This document shows positions 1 through 7,034 of a stretch of 10,100 bases of DNA, one piece after another. The position numbers and the translations under genes are program-made. The number at the start of each line of letters is the position of its first letter. The first letter of the stretch is position 1. The stretch comes from Chloroflexota bacterium. Lineage in GTDB: Bacteria > Chloroflexota > Dehalococcoidia > JACPQK01. The DNA lies in NCBI GenBank assembly GCA_016190535.1, contig JACPQK010000092.1:1-10100 (forward strand), given 5' to 3'. A model generated the notes under the pieces. That model saw nothing but the letters and a program-made list of their open reading frames with translations. It had not been told where the DNA came from and did not search any database.

Positions 1-545
1 TGCCCGATAGACAGCTCTCCCTGGCTATTGGCAAGGAGGGACAGAACGCCCGTCTGGCCGCCAAGCTCACCGGGTGGCGTATCGATATCAAGAGCGCCAC
101 TCAGGCTGAGGCAGAAAGGGCGGCTGCGTCCCCGGAGCCCCTGGCGGCGACAGCGGTAGAGACGCCATCGCCTGCCGCGGAGGCCCCCGCCCTGGAATCA
201 CCCCCTGCTGCTGCTGTTGTTGTGGAAGAGGCCCCCGTCCCTGCCCAGGAGGCCACTGTTGCTCCTGCTCCGGTGCCAGCGGGCAAGGCCACACCACCCC
301 TTTCGGAAGCGAAGGAGGGCGAGGGAGAGCCGGAGGCAGAGGAGTTTACCCCTCTGGAAGAGGCCCTGGCATCCCTGGCCCCCGTAGTCTCCCTGGCTGG
401 CCCTGGACGCCAGATTCGGTTTGCTGAGGAGATCATGGCGGGACGTTCCGGGGGTGGGGAGAAGAAGAAGCGGGGCAAGAAAGGGGAGGCTAGCCGCAGG
501 CGTCGCGCTGGCTGGGTGCCGGATGAAGGTGAAGAGGGGGTATAG
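1..545 (+). CDS. nusA: Transcription termination/antitermination factor NusA, C-terminal part (5' truncated by window)
   Basis: This is the last 180 codons of NusA, the RNA-polymerase-bound factor that modulates pausing, termination and antitermination. The first complete codon is at position 3. The visible N-terminal 30 or so residues are the end of the second KH RNA-binding domain, with the family signature [21 protein letters not shown] followed by RIDIKS. After this comes a tail of about 145 residues that is not part of the classical NusA core. It is first Ala/Pro/Glu-rich and low in complexity (roughly visible residues 35-120), then has a short ordered-looking patch ([13 protein letters not shown]), and ends in a very basic stretch with KKKRGKK and RRRR before an acidic end. 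The stop TAG (543-545) lies 2 nt before the proposed ylxR start, so the two are probably translationally coupled. The order nusA-ylxR-infB-rbfA-truB is the conserved bacterial one. The family call is secure; the role of the tail is unknown. Confidence 0.95.
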   Translation, partial: PDRQLSLAIGKEGQNARLAAKLTGWRIDIKSATQAEAERAAASPEPLAATAVETPSPAAEAPALESPPAAAVVVEEAPVPAQEATVAPAPVPAGKATPPLSEAKEGEGEPEAEEFTPLEEALASLAPVVSLAGPGRQIRFAEEIMAGRSGGGEKKKRGKKGEASRRRRAGWVPDEGEEGV

Positions 546-547
546 CC

Positions 548-838
548 CTGGCGAGCAAAGGGCACTTTCCTGAACGGACCTGCGTCGGCTGCGGGGACAA
601 GAGGCCTAAGGGGCAACTGGTGCGTGTGGTGAGGGGCCCGGCCGGTGACGTAGGTGTTGACCCTGTAGGGCGGCTTCCGGGCCGGGGGGCCTACTTTTGT
701 CGCTTTCAGGAGTGTTGGGAATTGGGGGTACGCAAGGGGCGCCTGGACTACGTCCTCAGGGCCAAACTGTCAGCGGAGGACCGACTTCGCCTCGCCGAGT
801 TCGCCCAAGCGTTACCTTCGAAGGGGGCTGAGGCGTAA
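548..838 (+). CDS. ylxR: YlxR family RNA-binding protein (DUF448), likely CTG start
   Basis: This is a small basic protein of the YlxR/DUF448 family, conserved between nusA and infB in many bacteria. It is a proposed RNA-binding or nucleoid-associated regulator. The hallmarks are RTCVGC near the N-terminus (Cys12 and Cys15), then KRPKGQLVRVVR, then GRGAYFC (residues 45-51) and a further Cys56. The four cysteines could bind a metal, which is inference. The first ATG/GTG/TTG-type starts in frame are GTG 584, inside the CVGC motif, and GTG 620, beyond it. Both would destroy the conserved N-terminus. The frame is closed upstream by TGA at 530-532. A purine-rich ribosome binding site, GAGGGGG at 534-540, lies 7 nt before CTG 548, which gives a 96-aa protein of normal family length starting (M)ASKGHFPERTC. 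The stop TAA overlaps the infB ATG by one base (TAATG). The identity is firm; the start codon is inferred. Confidence 0.9.
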   Translation: MASKGHFPERTCVGCGDKRPKGQLVRVVRGPAGDVGVDPVGRLPGRGAYFCRFQECWELGVRKGRLDYVLRAKLSAEDRLRLAEFAQALPSKGAEA

Positions 839-2619
839 TGGTATCCAAGGTATCGTCTTCCAAAGGTCAGACCAAAGGCCCGCGGGTGCAGTTGCCGCAG
901 GCCCTCACCGTCAGCCAACTGGCGGGGTTGCTCGGCCAGACCCCCATTGCTCTGGTCAAGAGCCTGATGAAGATAGGGGTAATGGCCAGCATTAACCAGA
1001 TGATCGATTTTGACACCGCGAGCAAGGTAGCCCGGGAGCTAGGCTTCACCGTAGTGGCCGCCCAGCCTGCCAAGGCCCGCCTGGTGCCCCGCTCCACCCC
1101 GGGAGCGGGGCCCAAAGAGGCCCTCAAACCCAGGCCCCCAGTGGTGGCCATAATGGGACATGTGGACCACGGCAAGACCAGCCTCCTGGATGCTATCCGC
1201 CGGAGCAGGATCACGGCCACCGAGGCCGGAGAGATCACCCAGCACATCGGGGCATATCAGGTAAAGGTTGACGGCAACCTGATTTCCTTCATTGATACCC
1301 CCGGTCACGAAGCCTTCACCGCCATGCGGGCCCGGGGGGCCCAGGTGACGGATATCGCCATCCTGGTGGTGGCCGCCGATGATGGGGTCATGCCCCAGAC
1401 CGTGGAGGCCCTGGACCACATCAAGGCAGCCCAGGTGCCCCTGGTGGTGGCTATCAACAAGATCGACAAACCCGGTGCCGACCCTGAGCGTGTGAAACGC
1501 CAACTGGGTGAGCTGGGGGTGGTGCTGGAGGAGTGGGGAGGCGACGTTATGGCCGTGCCCGTATCTGCCAAGAGCCGGGCCGGGTTGCCCCAGCTACTGG
1601 AGGCGATCTTGTTGGTGGCGGAGATTGCGGAGTTGGTAGCTGACCCGGAACGGGCAGCGGAAGGCGTGGTGCTGGAGGCCCAGTTGGACAAGAGCCGGGG
1701 ACCTGTGGCCACGGTCCTGGTCCAGTCGGGCACCCTGCGGGTGGGGGACCCCTTTGTGGCCGGGGAGTCCTGGGGCAAGATCAAAGCCATGTTCGATGAC
1801 CTGGGCAAGCCGCTACACCGCGCGGGGCCCAGTACCCCGGTGCTCATCATGGGCTTGAACGCCCTTACCGCGGCAGGAGATACCTTTGCTGCAGTGGGCA
1901 GCGACAAGGATGCCCGCTCCATCGCCGAGGCCAGGGCACAGCAGAAGGGGCAGGCCGCTGGGGCGGTGACCCTGGACCGGCTGGCTGCCCAGATCCGCTC
2001 CGGAGAGGTCAAGGAGCTTAACCTGGTGCTAAAAACGGACGTCCAGGGTAGCATTGAGCCTATCAGGGACTCCTTGCTGCGCCTGCCCAGCGAAGAAGTG
2101 AAGCTGCGCATCCTCCACGCCGCCAGTGGAACGGTAACGGAGAGCGACATCATGCTGGCTATGGCCTCCAAAGCCATAGTCGTGGGCTTCAGCACCCGTC
2201 CCGAGCCGGGTGCCCGCAAGCTGGCAGAGGCCGAGGGGGTGGATATCCGTCTCTACGACGTTATCTACCATCTGGTGGATGATGTGGAGAAGGCGATGCG
2301 GGGCCTCATGGAGCCTGCTACTGTGGAAGTTGTGGATGGCCATGCCCAGGTGCGCGCCATCTTCCCCAGCACGCGGCTAGGTAGCGTGGCCGGCTGCCTT
2401 GTAACCGATGGTCGCCTTGCCCGGGGAGGCCGTGTCCGCGTGCTGCGCAAGGGGAAGGTGGCCGCCGACGCCAACATCATAAGCCTGCGCCATTTCAAGG
2501 AGGATATCCGAGAGGCGAGCGCCGGCACCGAATGCGGTGTCGGGGTGGAAGGCTTTACCGATTTCCAGGAGGGGGACATCCTGGAGGCCTACAAGAGGCA
2601 ACGGGCAAGCCCGTCCTAG
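838..2619 (+). CDS. infB: Translation initiation factor IF-2
   Basis: IF-2 is the GTPase that brings fMet-tRNA to the 30S subunit and promotes 50S joining. At 593 aa it is a short form: a compact IF2_N-type helical domain (about residues 20-75) directly precedes the G domain, with none of the long N-terminal extension seen in enterobacteria. All G motifs are visible: G1 GHVDHGKT (107-114), G2 around GEITQHIGAY (131-140), G3 DTPGH with the catalytic-type His157, G4 NKID (207-210) and G5 SAK (243-245). Domains II, III and IV follow. Domain III holds the LVLKTDVQGSIEPI signature, and the C-terminal fMet-tRNA-binding domain ends with GVGVEGFTDFQEGD. The ATG overlaps the ylxR stop by one base, indicating translational coupling. 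No internal alternative start is obvious. The gene is intact. Confidence 0.98.
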   Translation: MVSKVSSSKGQTKGPRVQLPQALTVSQLAGLLGQTPIALVKSLMKIGVMASINQMIDFDTASKVARELGFTVVAAQPAKARLVPRSTPGAGPKEALKPRPPVVAIMGHVDHGKTSLLDAIRRSRITATEAGEITQHIGAYQVKVDGNLISFIDTPGHEAFTAMRARGAQVTDIAILVVAADDGVMPQTVEALDHIKAAQVPLVVAINKIDKPGADPERVKRQLGELGVVLEEWGGDVMAVPVSAKSRAGLPQLLEAILLVAEIAELVADPERAAEGVVLEAQLDKSRGPVATVLVQSGTLRVGDPFVAGESWGKIKAMFDDLGKPLHRAGPSTPVLIMGLNALTAAGDTFAAVGSDKDARSIAEARAQQKGQAAGAVTLDRLAAQIRSGEVKELNLVLKTDVQGSIEPIRDSLLRLPSEEVKLRILHAASGTVTESDIMLAMASKAIVVGFSTRPEPGARKLAEAEGVDIRLYDVIYHLVDDVEKAMRGLMEPATVEVVDGHAQVRAIFPSTRLGSVAGCLVTDGRLARGGRVRVLRKGKVAADANIISLRHFKEDIREASAGTECGVGVEGFTDFQEGDILEAYKRQRASPS

Positions 2620-2694
2620 CCTTCCTGGCACCCTCTCATACCCTGGCCGTCTAGCAACTGGGTAGTCCATCTATGAAACCCCTCAGGTGGGGGG

Positions 2695-2711
2695 CTGGGG
2701 GGCACCCCCAG
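2695..2711. repeat. Perfect GC-rich hairpin downstream of infB
   Basis: CTGGGGG (2695-2701) and CCCCCAG (2705-2711) form a perfect 7-bp inverted repeat with a 3-nt loop, about 75 nt after the infB stop. No T-tract follows, so it is not a clear intrinsic terminator. A related CTGGGGG/CCCCCAG palindrome occurs at 8849-8872 and a degenerate one at 4326-4340, so it may be a dispersed intergenic element. Confidence 0.6.
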
Positions 2712-2718
2712 ATTCAAA

Positions 2719-2742
2719 AAATCCCCCAAGACGGGGGGATTT
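2719..2742 (-). terminator. Hairpin in the infB-rbfA gap with T-tract only on the minus strand
   Basis: AAATCCCCC (2719-2727) and GGGGGATTT (2734-2742) pair perfectly over 9 bp with a 6-nt loop. The run of six A at 2716-2721 becomes a T-tract when read on the minus strand, so the structure resembles an intrinsic terminator for minus-strand transcription. On the plus strand the stem is followed only by ATTT and then G-rich sequence, which is a poor terminator, so readthrough from infB into rbfA is plausible. No minus-strand gene ends here, so this may instead be part of a dispersed repeat or an RNA processing site. Confidence 0.45.
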
Positions 2743-2816
2743 AGGGGGTTGAAGAAGGTTTCTAAACGACCTCCATACCCTCACTCCATAGTTGAATCTT
2801 CGTTGGGAGGTAGGCG

Positions 2817-3164
2817 GTGAGCCGGCGTCGTGTTCGCGTTAATCATCTCCTTCGCCAAGAGCTAAGCGAGCTGTTGGCCCGCTACGTCAAGGACCCTCGC
2901 CTTCAGGCCATGGTCACCATCACCGATGTATCTATCTCCACTGACCTGCGCCATGCCAAGATCTTTGTTAGCGTGCTGGGCAGCGATGAGGAGAAGAAGG
3001 CGGCGCTGCAGGGTCTGGACTCCGCCCTGAGCTTCCTCCGCCGCGAGCTAGCGGGCCGCCTCTCCCTCCGCTATATGCCTGCCCTCTCCTTTGAGTTCGA
3101 TGACTCCCTGGAGCGGGGAGACCGCCTGCTGCGCCTGATGAGGGACGTAAACCCTCCTGGCTAG
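2817..3164 (+). CDS. rbfA: Ribosome-binding factor A (30S maturation)
   Basis: RbfA is a small KH-fold protein that binds immature 30S subunits near the 5' helix of 16S rRNA during late assembly and cold adaptation. The 115-aa product has the whole family pattern: an N-terminal RRRVRVNHLLRQELSELL helix, YVKDPRL (residues 23-29), VTITDVSISTDLRHAKIFVSV (33-53), and a C-terminal RYMPALSFEFDDSLERGDRLL segment. The start is GTG 2817, preceded by GGGAGG (2805-2810) at 6-nt spacing. The gene lies in its usual place after infB, but separated by an unusually long gap (197 nt) with two strong hairpins. The truB start follows 4 nt after its stop, so these two are surely co-transcribed. No convincing promoter was seen in the gap. 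Confidence 0.96.
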   Translation: MSRRRVRVNHLLRQELSELLARYVKDPRLQAMVTITDVSISTDLRHAKIFVSVLGSDEEKKAALQGLDSALSFLRRELAGRLSLRYMPALSFEFDDSLERGDRLLRLMRDVNPPG

Positions 3165-3168
3165 AGCT

Positions 3169-4053
3169 ATGGACGGGTTCCTCAACCTGTGGAAGCCGCC
3201 GGGTATTACCTCTTTCCAGGTGGTGCGGCGGGTGCGCCACGTCACCGGGCAGCGGCGGGCAGGCCACGGGGGGACCCTGGACCCTGGTGCTGAGGGCGTG
3301 CTCCCGGTAGCCCTGGGTCAGGCCACCCGGGCTCTGGAGTACCTGCACCTTCAAGGGAAGGTCTACCGGGCAGGCATCTTCCTGGGGGCGTCCACGGACA
3401 CCTACGATGCCTCGGGGAGGGTAACCGGGGTCCACCCCCTTGCGGCCAGCCGGGAGGTGGTGGAGGCTGCCCTGGGCCGCTTCCGCGGTGAGGTCTGGCA
3501 GCGGCCACCTCCCTACAGCGCCCTGAAGCAGGGAGGCGAGCCCCTCTATCGGAGGGTGCGCCGGGGCGAGGTGGTATCGCCCAGGGCGCGGAGGGTGCAC
3601 TTCTATCGTCTGGAGATGGCGGAGTGGCAGCCGCCTTTAGTGACGCTGGATGTCGAGTGCGGCGCGGGTACCTACATCCGCTCCCTGGCCCATGACCTGG
3701 GGGAGGTCCTGGGCTGTGGTGCCCACCTGGGGTGGCTGAAGCGCCTGCGCGTAGGCCCCTTTGCGGCTACCGATTCCGTGTCCCTGGCTGCCCTGGAGGC
3801 GGGGTTCGCTGTGGACGGGTGGCGGTGGCTCTACCCCCTGGACGCAGTGATGCTCCCCTGGCAGGCCGCCATTCTGGGCCCTGGCCGGGAGGACACGCTG
3901 GCCCATGGGGGAGCCATTGCCTCCACCACCAGCCCTCCCTCCACCCTATGCCGGGCCTACAGCCTGGAAGGGGAAATGCTGGGTGTGCTCCGCTCCCGGG
4001 AGGGTCAGTGGTGTCCCGACAAGGTGTTTTCCTTGCCCACCAGAGGGCAATAG
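3169..4053 (+). CDS. truB: tRNA pseudouridine(55) synthase TruB
   Basis: TruB isomerises U55 in the T-loop of elongator tRNAs to pseudouridine. The 294-aa protein begins MDGFLNLWKPPGITS, typical of the family, and carries the catalytic motif GGTLDP with the nucleophilic Asp38 (residues 34-39). Other expected elements are KVYRAGIFLGASTDTYD, RPPPYSALK, and ECGAGTYIRSLAHDLGE with LGCGAHLGWLKRLRVGPF. A short C-terminal extension (about the last 50 residues) corresponds to the small PUA-like region. The start ATG 3169 is 4 nt after the rbfA stop, and only a weak ribosome binding site (AGAG) is present, so translation probably depends on coupling to rbfA. The frequently associated ribF and rpsO genes do not follow; a promoter and a zinc-ribbon gene do. 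Confidence 0.97.
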   Translation: MDGFLNLWKPPGITSFQVVRRVRHVTGQRRAGHGGTLDPGAEGVLPVALGQATRALEYLHLQGKVYRAGIFLGASTDTYDASGRVTGVHPLAASREVVEAALGRFRGEVWQRPPPYSALKQGGEPLYRRVRRGEVVSPRARRVHFYRLEMAEWQPPLVTLDVECGAGTYIRSLAHDLGEVLGCGAHLGWLKRLRVGPFAATDSVSLAALEAGFAVDGWRWLYPLDAVMLPWQAAILGPGREDTLAHGGAIASTTSPPSTLCRAYSLEGEMLGVLRSREGQWCPDKVFSLPTRGQ

Positions 4054-4109
4054 GGGCAAAATTCGGGGCAACTTTGGGCCAGCAGATTCAAGGAGAGGGC
4101 GCGCAAAGC

Positions 4110-4139
4110 TTGACATTTGGCCGCCAAGATGTATATATA
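4110..4139 (+). promoter_or_regulatory. Candidate sigma70-type promoter for the small zinc-ribbon gene
   Basis: A perfect -35 hexamer TTGACA lies at 4110-4115. It is followed by the alternating run TATATATAT (4132-4140), which offers -10 matches TATATA at 4132-4137 (16-nt spacer) or 4134-4139 (18-nt spacer). Transcription would begin near 4145, giving a leader of about 25 nt that contains the AAAGGAGGT ribosome binding site (4154-4162). This is the best promoter match in the window and suggests that the 47-aa gene is expressed independently of the upstream translation operon. Confidence 0.65.
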
Positions 4140-4169
4140 TGTGCCGAGATTCGAAAGGAGGTAGCCACC

Positions 4170-4313
4170 ATGCCCCAGGCCTACTGCTTCAAGTGCAGGA
4201 CCAAGAGGGAGATCAAGAGTCCCAGCAACGTAACCCTGAAGAATGGCCGGGCGGCCATTCGCGGTGCTTGCCCAGTTTGCGGCACCAAGGTCTTCCGCAT
4301 CGGCAAGGCCTAA
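4170..4313 (+). CDS. 47-aa double-CxxC zinc-ribbon protein (DUF5679-like)
   Basis: This tiny protein (47 aa) begins MPQAYCFKCRTKREIK and has two knuckles, CFKC (Cys6, Cys9) and CPVC (Cys34, Cys37). They are separated by a basic segment containing VTLKNGRAAIRG, and the protein ends TKVFRIGKA. The pattern matches what I recall of the DUF5679 family, whose function is unknown. The four cysteines most likely hold one zinc ion; binding of nucleic acid or the ribosome is only a guess from its basic charge and its neighbours. The start ATG 4170 is well supported by AAAGGAGGT (4154-4162) at 7-nt spacing and by the promoter at 4110-4139. A longer in-frame extension upstream exists only as an overlap with truB and is not credible. 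Its stop is 39 nt from the stop of the convergent PHP gene. Confidence 0.9.
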   Translation: MPQAYCFKCRTKREIKSPSNVTLKNGRAAIRGACPVCGTKVFRIGKA

Positions 4314-4325
4314 AAAGGGCCTGCT

Positions 4326-4340
4326 GGGGGGATCCCCCGG
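4326..4340. repeat. G-run/C-run palindrome between convergent genes
   Basis: The 39-nt gap between two convergent stop codons contains GGGGGATCCCCC (4327-4338), a perfect 12-bp palindrome, within the longer context TGCTGGGGGG...CCCCCGGCGGG. It could contribute to bidirectional transcription end formation, but there is no T-tract. The flanks resemble the larger palindrome at 8848-8876, which has the same TGCTGGGGG and CCCCC-GCGGG ends. Confidence 0.4.
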
Positions 4341-4352
4341 CGGCGGGTGCGG

Positions 4353-5015
4353 CTAGCCCCGGCCCAGGCGTTGCAGGAGGCGCATGGCGTTAGTTTCCAG
4401 GGCATGCAATATCTCATGGTCTTTCAGGCCAGCGCCCCGGGCAGCAGCCGTAGCCAGGGAAGAGGTCAGCAGGTCACCGGTGCTATGAGCATCCGAGTTA
4501 AGCACCAGAGGAGCACCGGTGGCCTGCCCCAGCCGGGCCACGTGGCCGTTGGTCAGGCAGTGACCACGCCGGATAGATAGCTCCAGAAATACGTTATTTT
4601 GGGCAGCCTCTTGGGCCTCCTCCAGGGTGAGGAGCCCGGGGTGTGCTAAGATATCAACGTTGCCTGCCTCGATGGCTGCGCGGTTAGTGCCGGGTTCTAC
4701 AGGCTCGACCACGGTCTCGCCGTGGACGACAACTATCTGGGCCCCCAGCTCGCGGGCCTGCTGCGCCAGGCGGGGGATAGCCTGAGCGGGTACGTGGGTC
4801 AGTTCCACGCCGGGGATAGCCATGATATCCCAGTGCTGCTCGGCTAGGGCGCAGTCCTTGATGATCTCGGGTAAAATGCGGGGAAGGGAGCCGGGACCGC
4901 AGTGGTCGGTTACGGCGATAGCCCGATAGCCCAGCTCCCGGGCGCGACGGATAAGCTCAATGGGAGTAAGCTCGCCATCGCTAAGGGTAGAATGCGTGTG
5001 GAAATCGTAGACCAT
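4353..5015 (-). CDS. PHP-domain metal-dependent phosphoesterase
   Basis: This 220-aa protein is a stand-alone PHP (polymerase and histidinol phosphatase) domain, a TIM-barrel-like hydrolase with a two- or three-metal centre that cleaves phosphomonoesters. The metal-ligand set is complete: DFHTHSTLSDGE (His6, His8, Asp13), TDH (His38), GVELTH (Glu71, His74), VVHGE (His98), AHPG (His125) and NSDAH (Asp175, His177). There is no polymerase or other fused domain and no signal peptide. The start ATG (complement of 5013-5015) has AAAGGGG as ribosome binding site (complement of 5022-5028). It is the only gene on this strand and is transcribed divergently from the inositol-1-phosphate synthase gene, 66 nt away. 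The substrate cannot be told from sequence: histidinol phosphate, a nucleotide phosphate or an inositol phosphate are all possible. Confidence 0.9.
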   Translation of the reverse strand: MVYDFHTHSTLSDGELTPIELIRRARELGYRAIAVTDHCGPGSLPRILPEIIKDCALAEQHWDIMAIPGVELTHVPAQAIPRLAQQARELGAQIVVVHGETVVEPVEPGTNRAAIEAGNVDILAHPGLLTLEEAQEAAQNNVFLELSIRRGHCLTNGHVARLGQATGAPLVLNSDAHSTGDLLTSSLATAAARGAGLKDHEILHALETNAMRLLQRLGRG

Positions 5016-5081
5016 AGTGACCCCTTTCTGTACACAGCATAAACGGGGTCAAGGCGAGAAGCAAGGGAGGGAATCCAGCCT
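5016..5081. promoter_or_regulatory. Short divergent intergenic region between PHP gene and ino1 cluster
   Basis: This 66-nt segment must hold start signals for both directions if the two units are separately transcribed. On the minus strand TTGCTT (5059-5064) and TATGCT (5036-5041) stand 17 nt apart and form a weak promoter candidate for the PHP gene. On the plus strand I see only the ribosome binding site GGGAGGG (5065-5071) for the TTG start at 5082, and no convincing -35/-10 pair. Confidence 0.3.
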
Positions 5082-6158
5082 TTGGGCAAAATAAATGTGG
5101 CCATTATAGGTGTGGGCAATTGTGCCTCGTCCCTGGTGCAAGGCGTGCACTACTACCGGGATGCTAAGGAAGACGAGTCTGTTCCTGGCCTCATGCATGT
5201 CAATCTGGGCGGCTATCATCTCTCCGACATAAACTTTGTAGCTGCCTTCGACATTGACCGCAACAAGGTGGGCCTGGACCTGGCCGAGGCCATATACGTC
5301 CCGCCTAACAACACTTTACGCTTTGCGGACGTTCCCCCCATAGGGACCAAGGTGGAACGGGGGATGACCCACGATGGCGTGGGCAAGTACCTGAGCAAGT
5401 TGGTCACCAAGGCCCCTGGCGCTACCTCGGACATCGTAGGCATACTCCAGGACACGGAGACCCACGTGGTGATCAACTATCTGCCTGTGGGCAGTGAGAT
5501 GGCCACCAAATGGTACGTGGAGCAGGTGCTGGCGGCGGGGTGCGGTCTCATCAACTGTATCCCCGTCTTCATCGCCCGGGAGCGCTACTGGCAGAAGCGG
5601 TTCGCCGACCGGGGGGTCCCCATCATCGGGGACGACATCAAGTCCCAGGTGGGCGCTACCATCACCCACCGGGTGCTCACCCGGCTCTTTCAGGACCGGG
5701 GGGCCACGCTGGACCACACCTATCAGCTCAACTTCGGGGGCAACACCGATTTCCTCAATATGCTGGAAAGGGAGCGCCTGGAGTCCAAGAAGGTATCCAA
5801 GACCCAGTCCGTCACCTCCCAGTTGGACCAGGCCCTCAAGCCTGAGGACATTCACATAGGACCCAGCGACTATGTCCCCTGGCTTCAGGACAGGAAGTGG
5901 TGCTATATCCGCATGGAGGGGCACCTGTTCGGGGGTGCTCCCATTAATCTGGAGGTGAAGCTGGAGGTGTGGGACAGCCCTAACTCCGCAGGGGTAGTGG
6001 TGGACGCTATCCGCTGCTGCAAGCTGGCCCTGGACCGCGGCCTGAAGGGCGCACTTGTCCCTCCCAGCGCTTACTTCATGAAGTCACCGCCTGCCCAGTT
6101 TACCGATGAGGAGGCCCGCCGCCGCCTGGAGGCCTTTATTGCCGGTGAAGAGGCATGA
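5082..6158 (+). CDS. ino1: Inositol-1-phosphate synthase (myo-inositol-3-phosphate synthase), TTG start
   Basis: This enzyme makes inositol-1-phosphate (L-myo-inositol 1-phosphate) from glucose-6-phosphate by NAD-dependent oxidation, aldol cyclisation and reduction. The 358-aa product has the compact form known from Actinobacteria and thermophiles rather than the long eukaryotic one. Visible elements are the Rossmann dinucleotide loop IGVGNCASS (residues 9-17), [15 protein letters not shown], the catalytic-domain signature [11 protein letters not shown] (183-193), [11 protein letters not shown] (217-227), and the C-terminal [18 protein letters not shown]. The start is TTG 5082, with GGGAGGG (5065-5071) about 10 nt upstream; it places the Rossmann strand at the very N-terminus, as in relatives. 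The TGA stop overlaps the next start (ATGA), so it is coupled to the acyltransferase gene. Its product is the direct substrate for the phosphatidyltransferase three genes downstream. Confidence 0.95.
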   Translation: MGKINVAIIGVGNCASSLVQGVHYYRDAKEDESVPGLMHVNLGGYHLSDINFVAAFDIDRNKVGLDLAEAIYVPPNNTLRFADVPPIGTKVERGMTHDGVGKYLSKLVTKAPGATSDIVGILQDTETHVVINYLPVGSEMATKWYVEQVLAAGCGLINCIPVFIARERYWQKRFADRGVPIIGDDIKSQVGATITHRVLTRLFQDRGATLDHTYQLNFGGNTDFLNMLERERLESKKVSKTQSVTSQLDQALKPEDIHIGPSDYVPWLQDRKWCYIRMEGHLFGGAPINLEVKLEVWDSPNSAGVVVDAIRCCKLALDRGLKGALVPPSAYFMKSPPAQFTDEEARRRLEAFIAGEEA

Positions 6159-7033
6159 CCCTCTTTGTGCTCTGGCGGCTTCTGGGCCCTGTCAGTCGGC
6201 GGCTGCCCACGAAGGCGAGCTATAGTATTGGCCGCTGGCTGGGCTGGGTTGCCTTCTGGATCTCCCCCCGGATCAGGAGGAATGCCCTTCTCAATGCCAC
6301 TTACCTCGTAGGTTCCCCCCGAGAACCGGAGCACATCCAGCGTCTGGCCCTGCGCATGGTGCAGAGCTATGCCTACTACCTGGCAGACTTCCTGCGTCTG
6401 CCCAGCCTGAGGCGCAACGGCTGGGAGAAACAGGTGGTGTTCCAGGGCCAGCCCGAGCTGGATGCCGCTGTCCAAGAGGGCAAGGGGGTGATCCTGGTGG
6501 GCCTTCACCTGGGTAGCTGGGACCTGGGGGGCGCTGCCCTGGCCTGGAGCCACTACCCGGTCAATGCCATCGTTGAGGAGCAGGCTTCACCCCGGCTCTG
6601 CAGCTTGGCAAGGAAGCTACGCGAAGGGACGGGGGTAAAAGTCATCTCCAGGCGGGATGTGCGGCAGATGATGGCAGCCTTGCGTCGAGGGGAGGTCCTC
6701 TGTCTGCTCATCGACCGCCCAAGCAATGGGGGAGGTGCCCAGATAGAGTTCATGGGGCACCCTGCCCGGGTGCCTTCGGGAGCGGCGGTCCTGGCCCTGC
6801 GCACGGGGGCGCGGGTGCTGCCTGGGGCAGTAGTCCATCTGCCTAATGGCCAGTTCCTGGTCCGCCTGGGCCCCAGCATACCCTACCATGTCAACGGGCG
6901 CGGGCCGCAACAGGAGCAACAGCTTACCCAGAGCATCATGGCCCACCTGGAAACTGTAGTCAGCCAGCACAGGGAGCAGTGGTGCATCTATCACCCCTTC
7001 TGGCTCAACGGTGAGCCTTCTCCAAAGGTGTAG
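6155..7033 (+). CDS. patA: LpxL-family lysophospholipid acyltransferase, PatA-like
   Basis: This is a 292-aa membrane-associated acyltransferase of the LpxL/HtrB (LABLAT) superfamily. The HX4D catalytic motif is present as HLGSWD (His118, Asp123), preceded by GKGVILVGL. It is followed by the usual second block LLIDRP (185-189 region) and by the [23 protein letters not shown] block, typical of acyl acceptors in this family. In LpxL proteins these move acyl chains onto lipid A; in mycobacterial PatA onto the mannose of phosphatidylinositol mannosides. The neighbours (inositol-phosphate synthase upstream, PimA-like glycosyltransferase and PIP synthase downstream) favour the PatA role, and no lipid A genes are seen in the window. 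An N-terminal hydrophobic/amphipathic segment (about residues 1-37) may anchor it to the membrane. ATG 6155 overlaps the ino1 stop. The family is certain; the acceptor is inferred. Confidence 0.85.
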   Translation: MTLFVLWRLLGPVSRRLPTKASYSIGRWLGWVAFWISPRIRRNALLNATYLVGSPREPEHIQRLALRMVQSYAYYLADFLRLPSLRRNGWEKQVVFQGQPELDAAVQEGKGVILVGLHLGSWDLGGAALAWSHYPVNAIVEEQASPRLCSLARKLREGTGVKVISRRDVRQMMAALRRGEVLCLLIDRPSNGGGAQIEFMGHPARVPSGAAVLALRTGARVLPGAVVHLPNGQFLVRLGPSIPYHVNGRGPQQEQQLTQSIMAHLETVVSQHREQWCIYHPFWLNGEPSPKV

Positions 7034-7034
7034 C

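Noticed and set aside
1305..2219. Long open frame (304 codons) on the minus strand within infB
   Set aside because: It is a shadow of the GC-rich infB codons. Its product has no recognisable motif and is biased in Ser/Ala/Arg/Pro.
2749..2779. Promoter for rbfA (TTGAAG with CATACC)
   Set aside because: The spacer is 19 nt and the -10 match is poor, so it does not stand out from background.
2968..3600. Minus-strand 210-codon open frame across rbfA and truB
   Set aside because: It overlaps two certain genes and its product is Pro/Gly/Arg-rich with no domain features.
3732..4169. N-terminal extension making the zinc-ribbon gene a 193-aa protein
   Set aside because: The extension lies inside truB in another frame and reads as low-complexity Pro/Gly/Arg. 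The promoter and strong ribosome binding site support the ATG at 4170.
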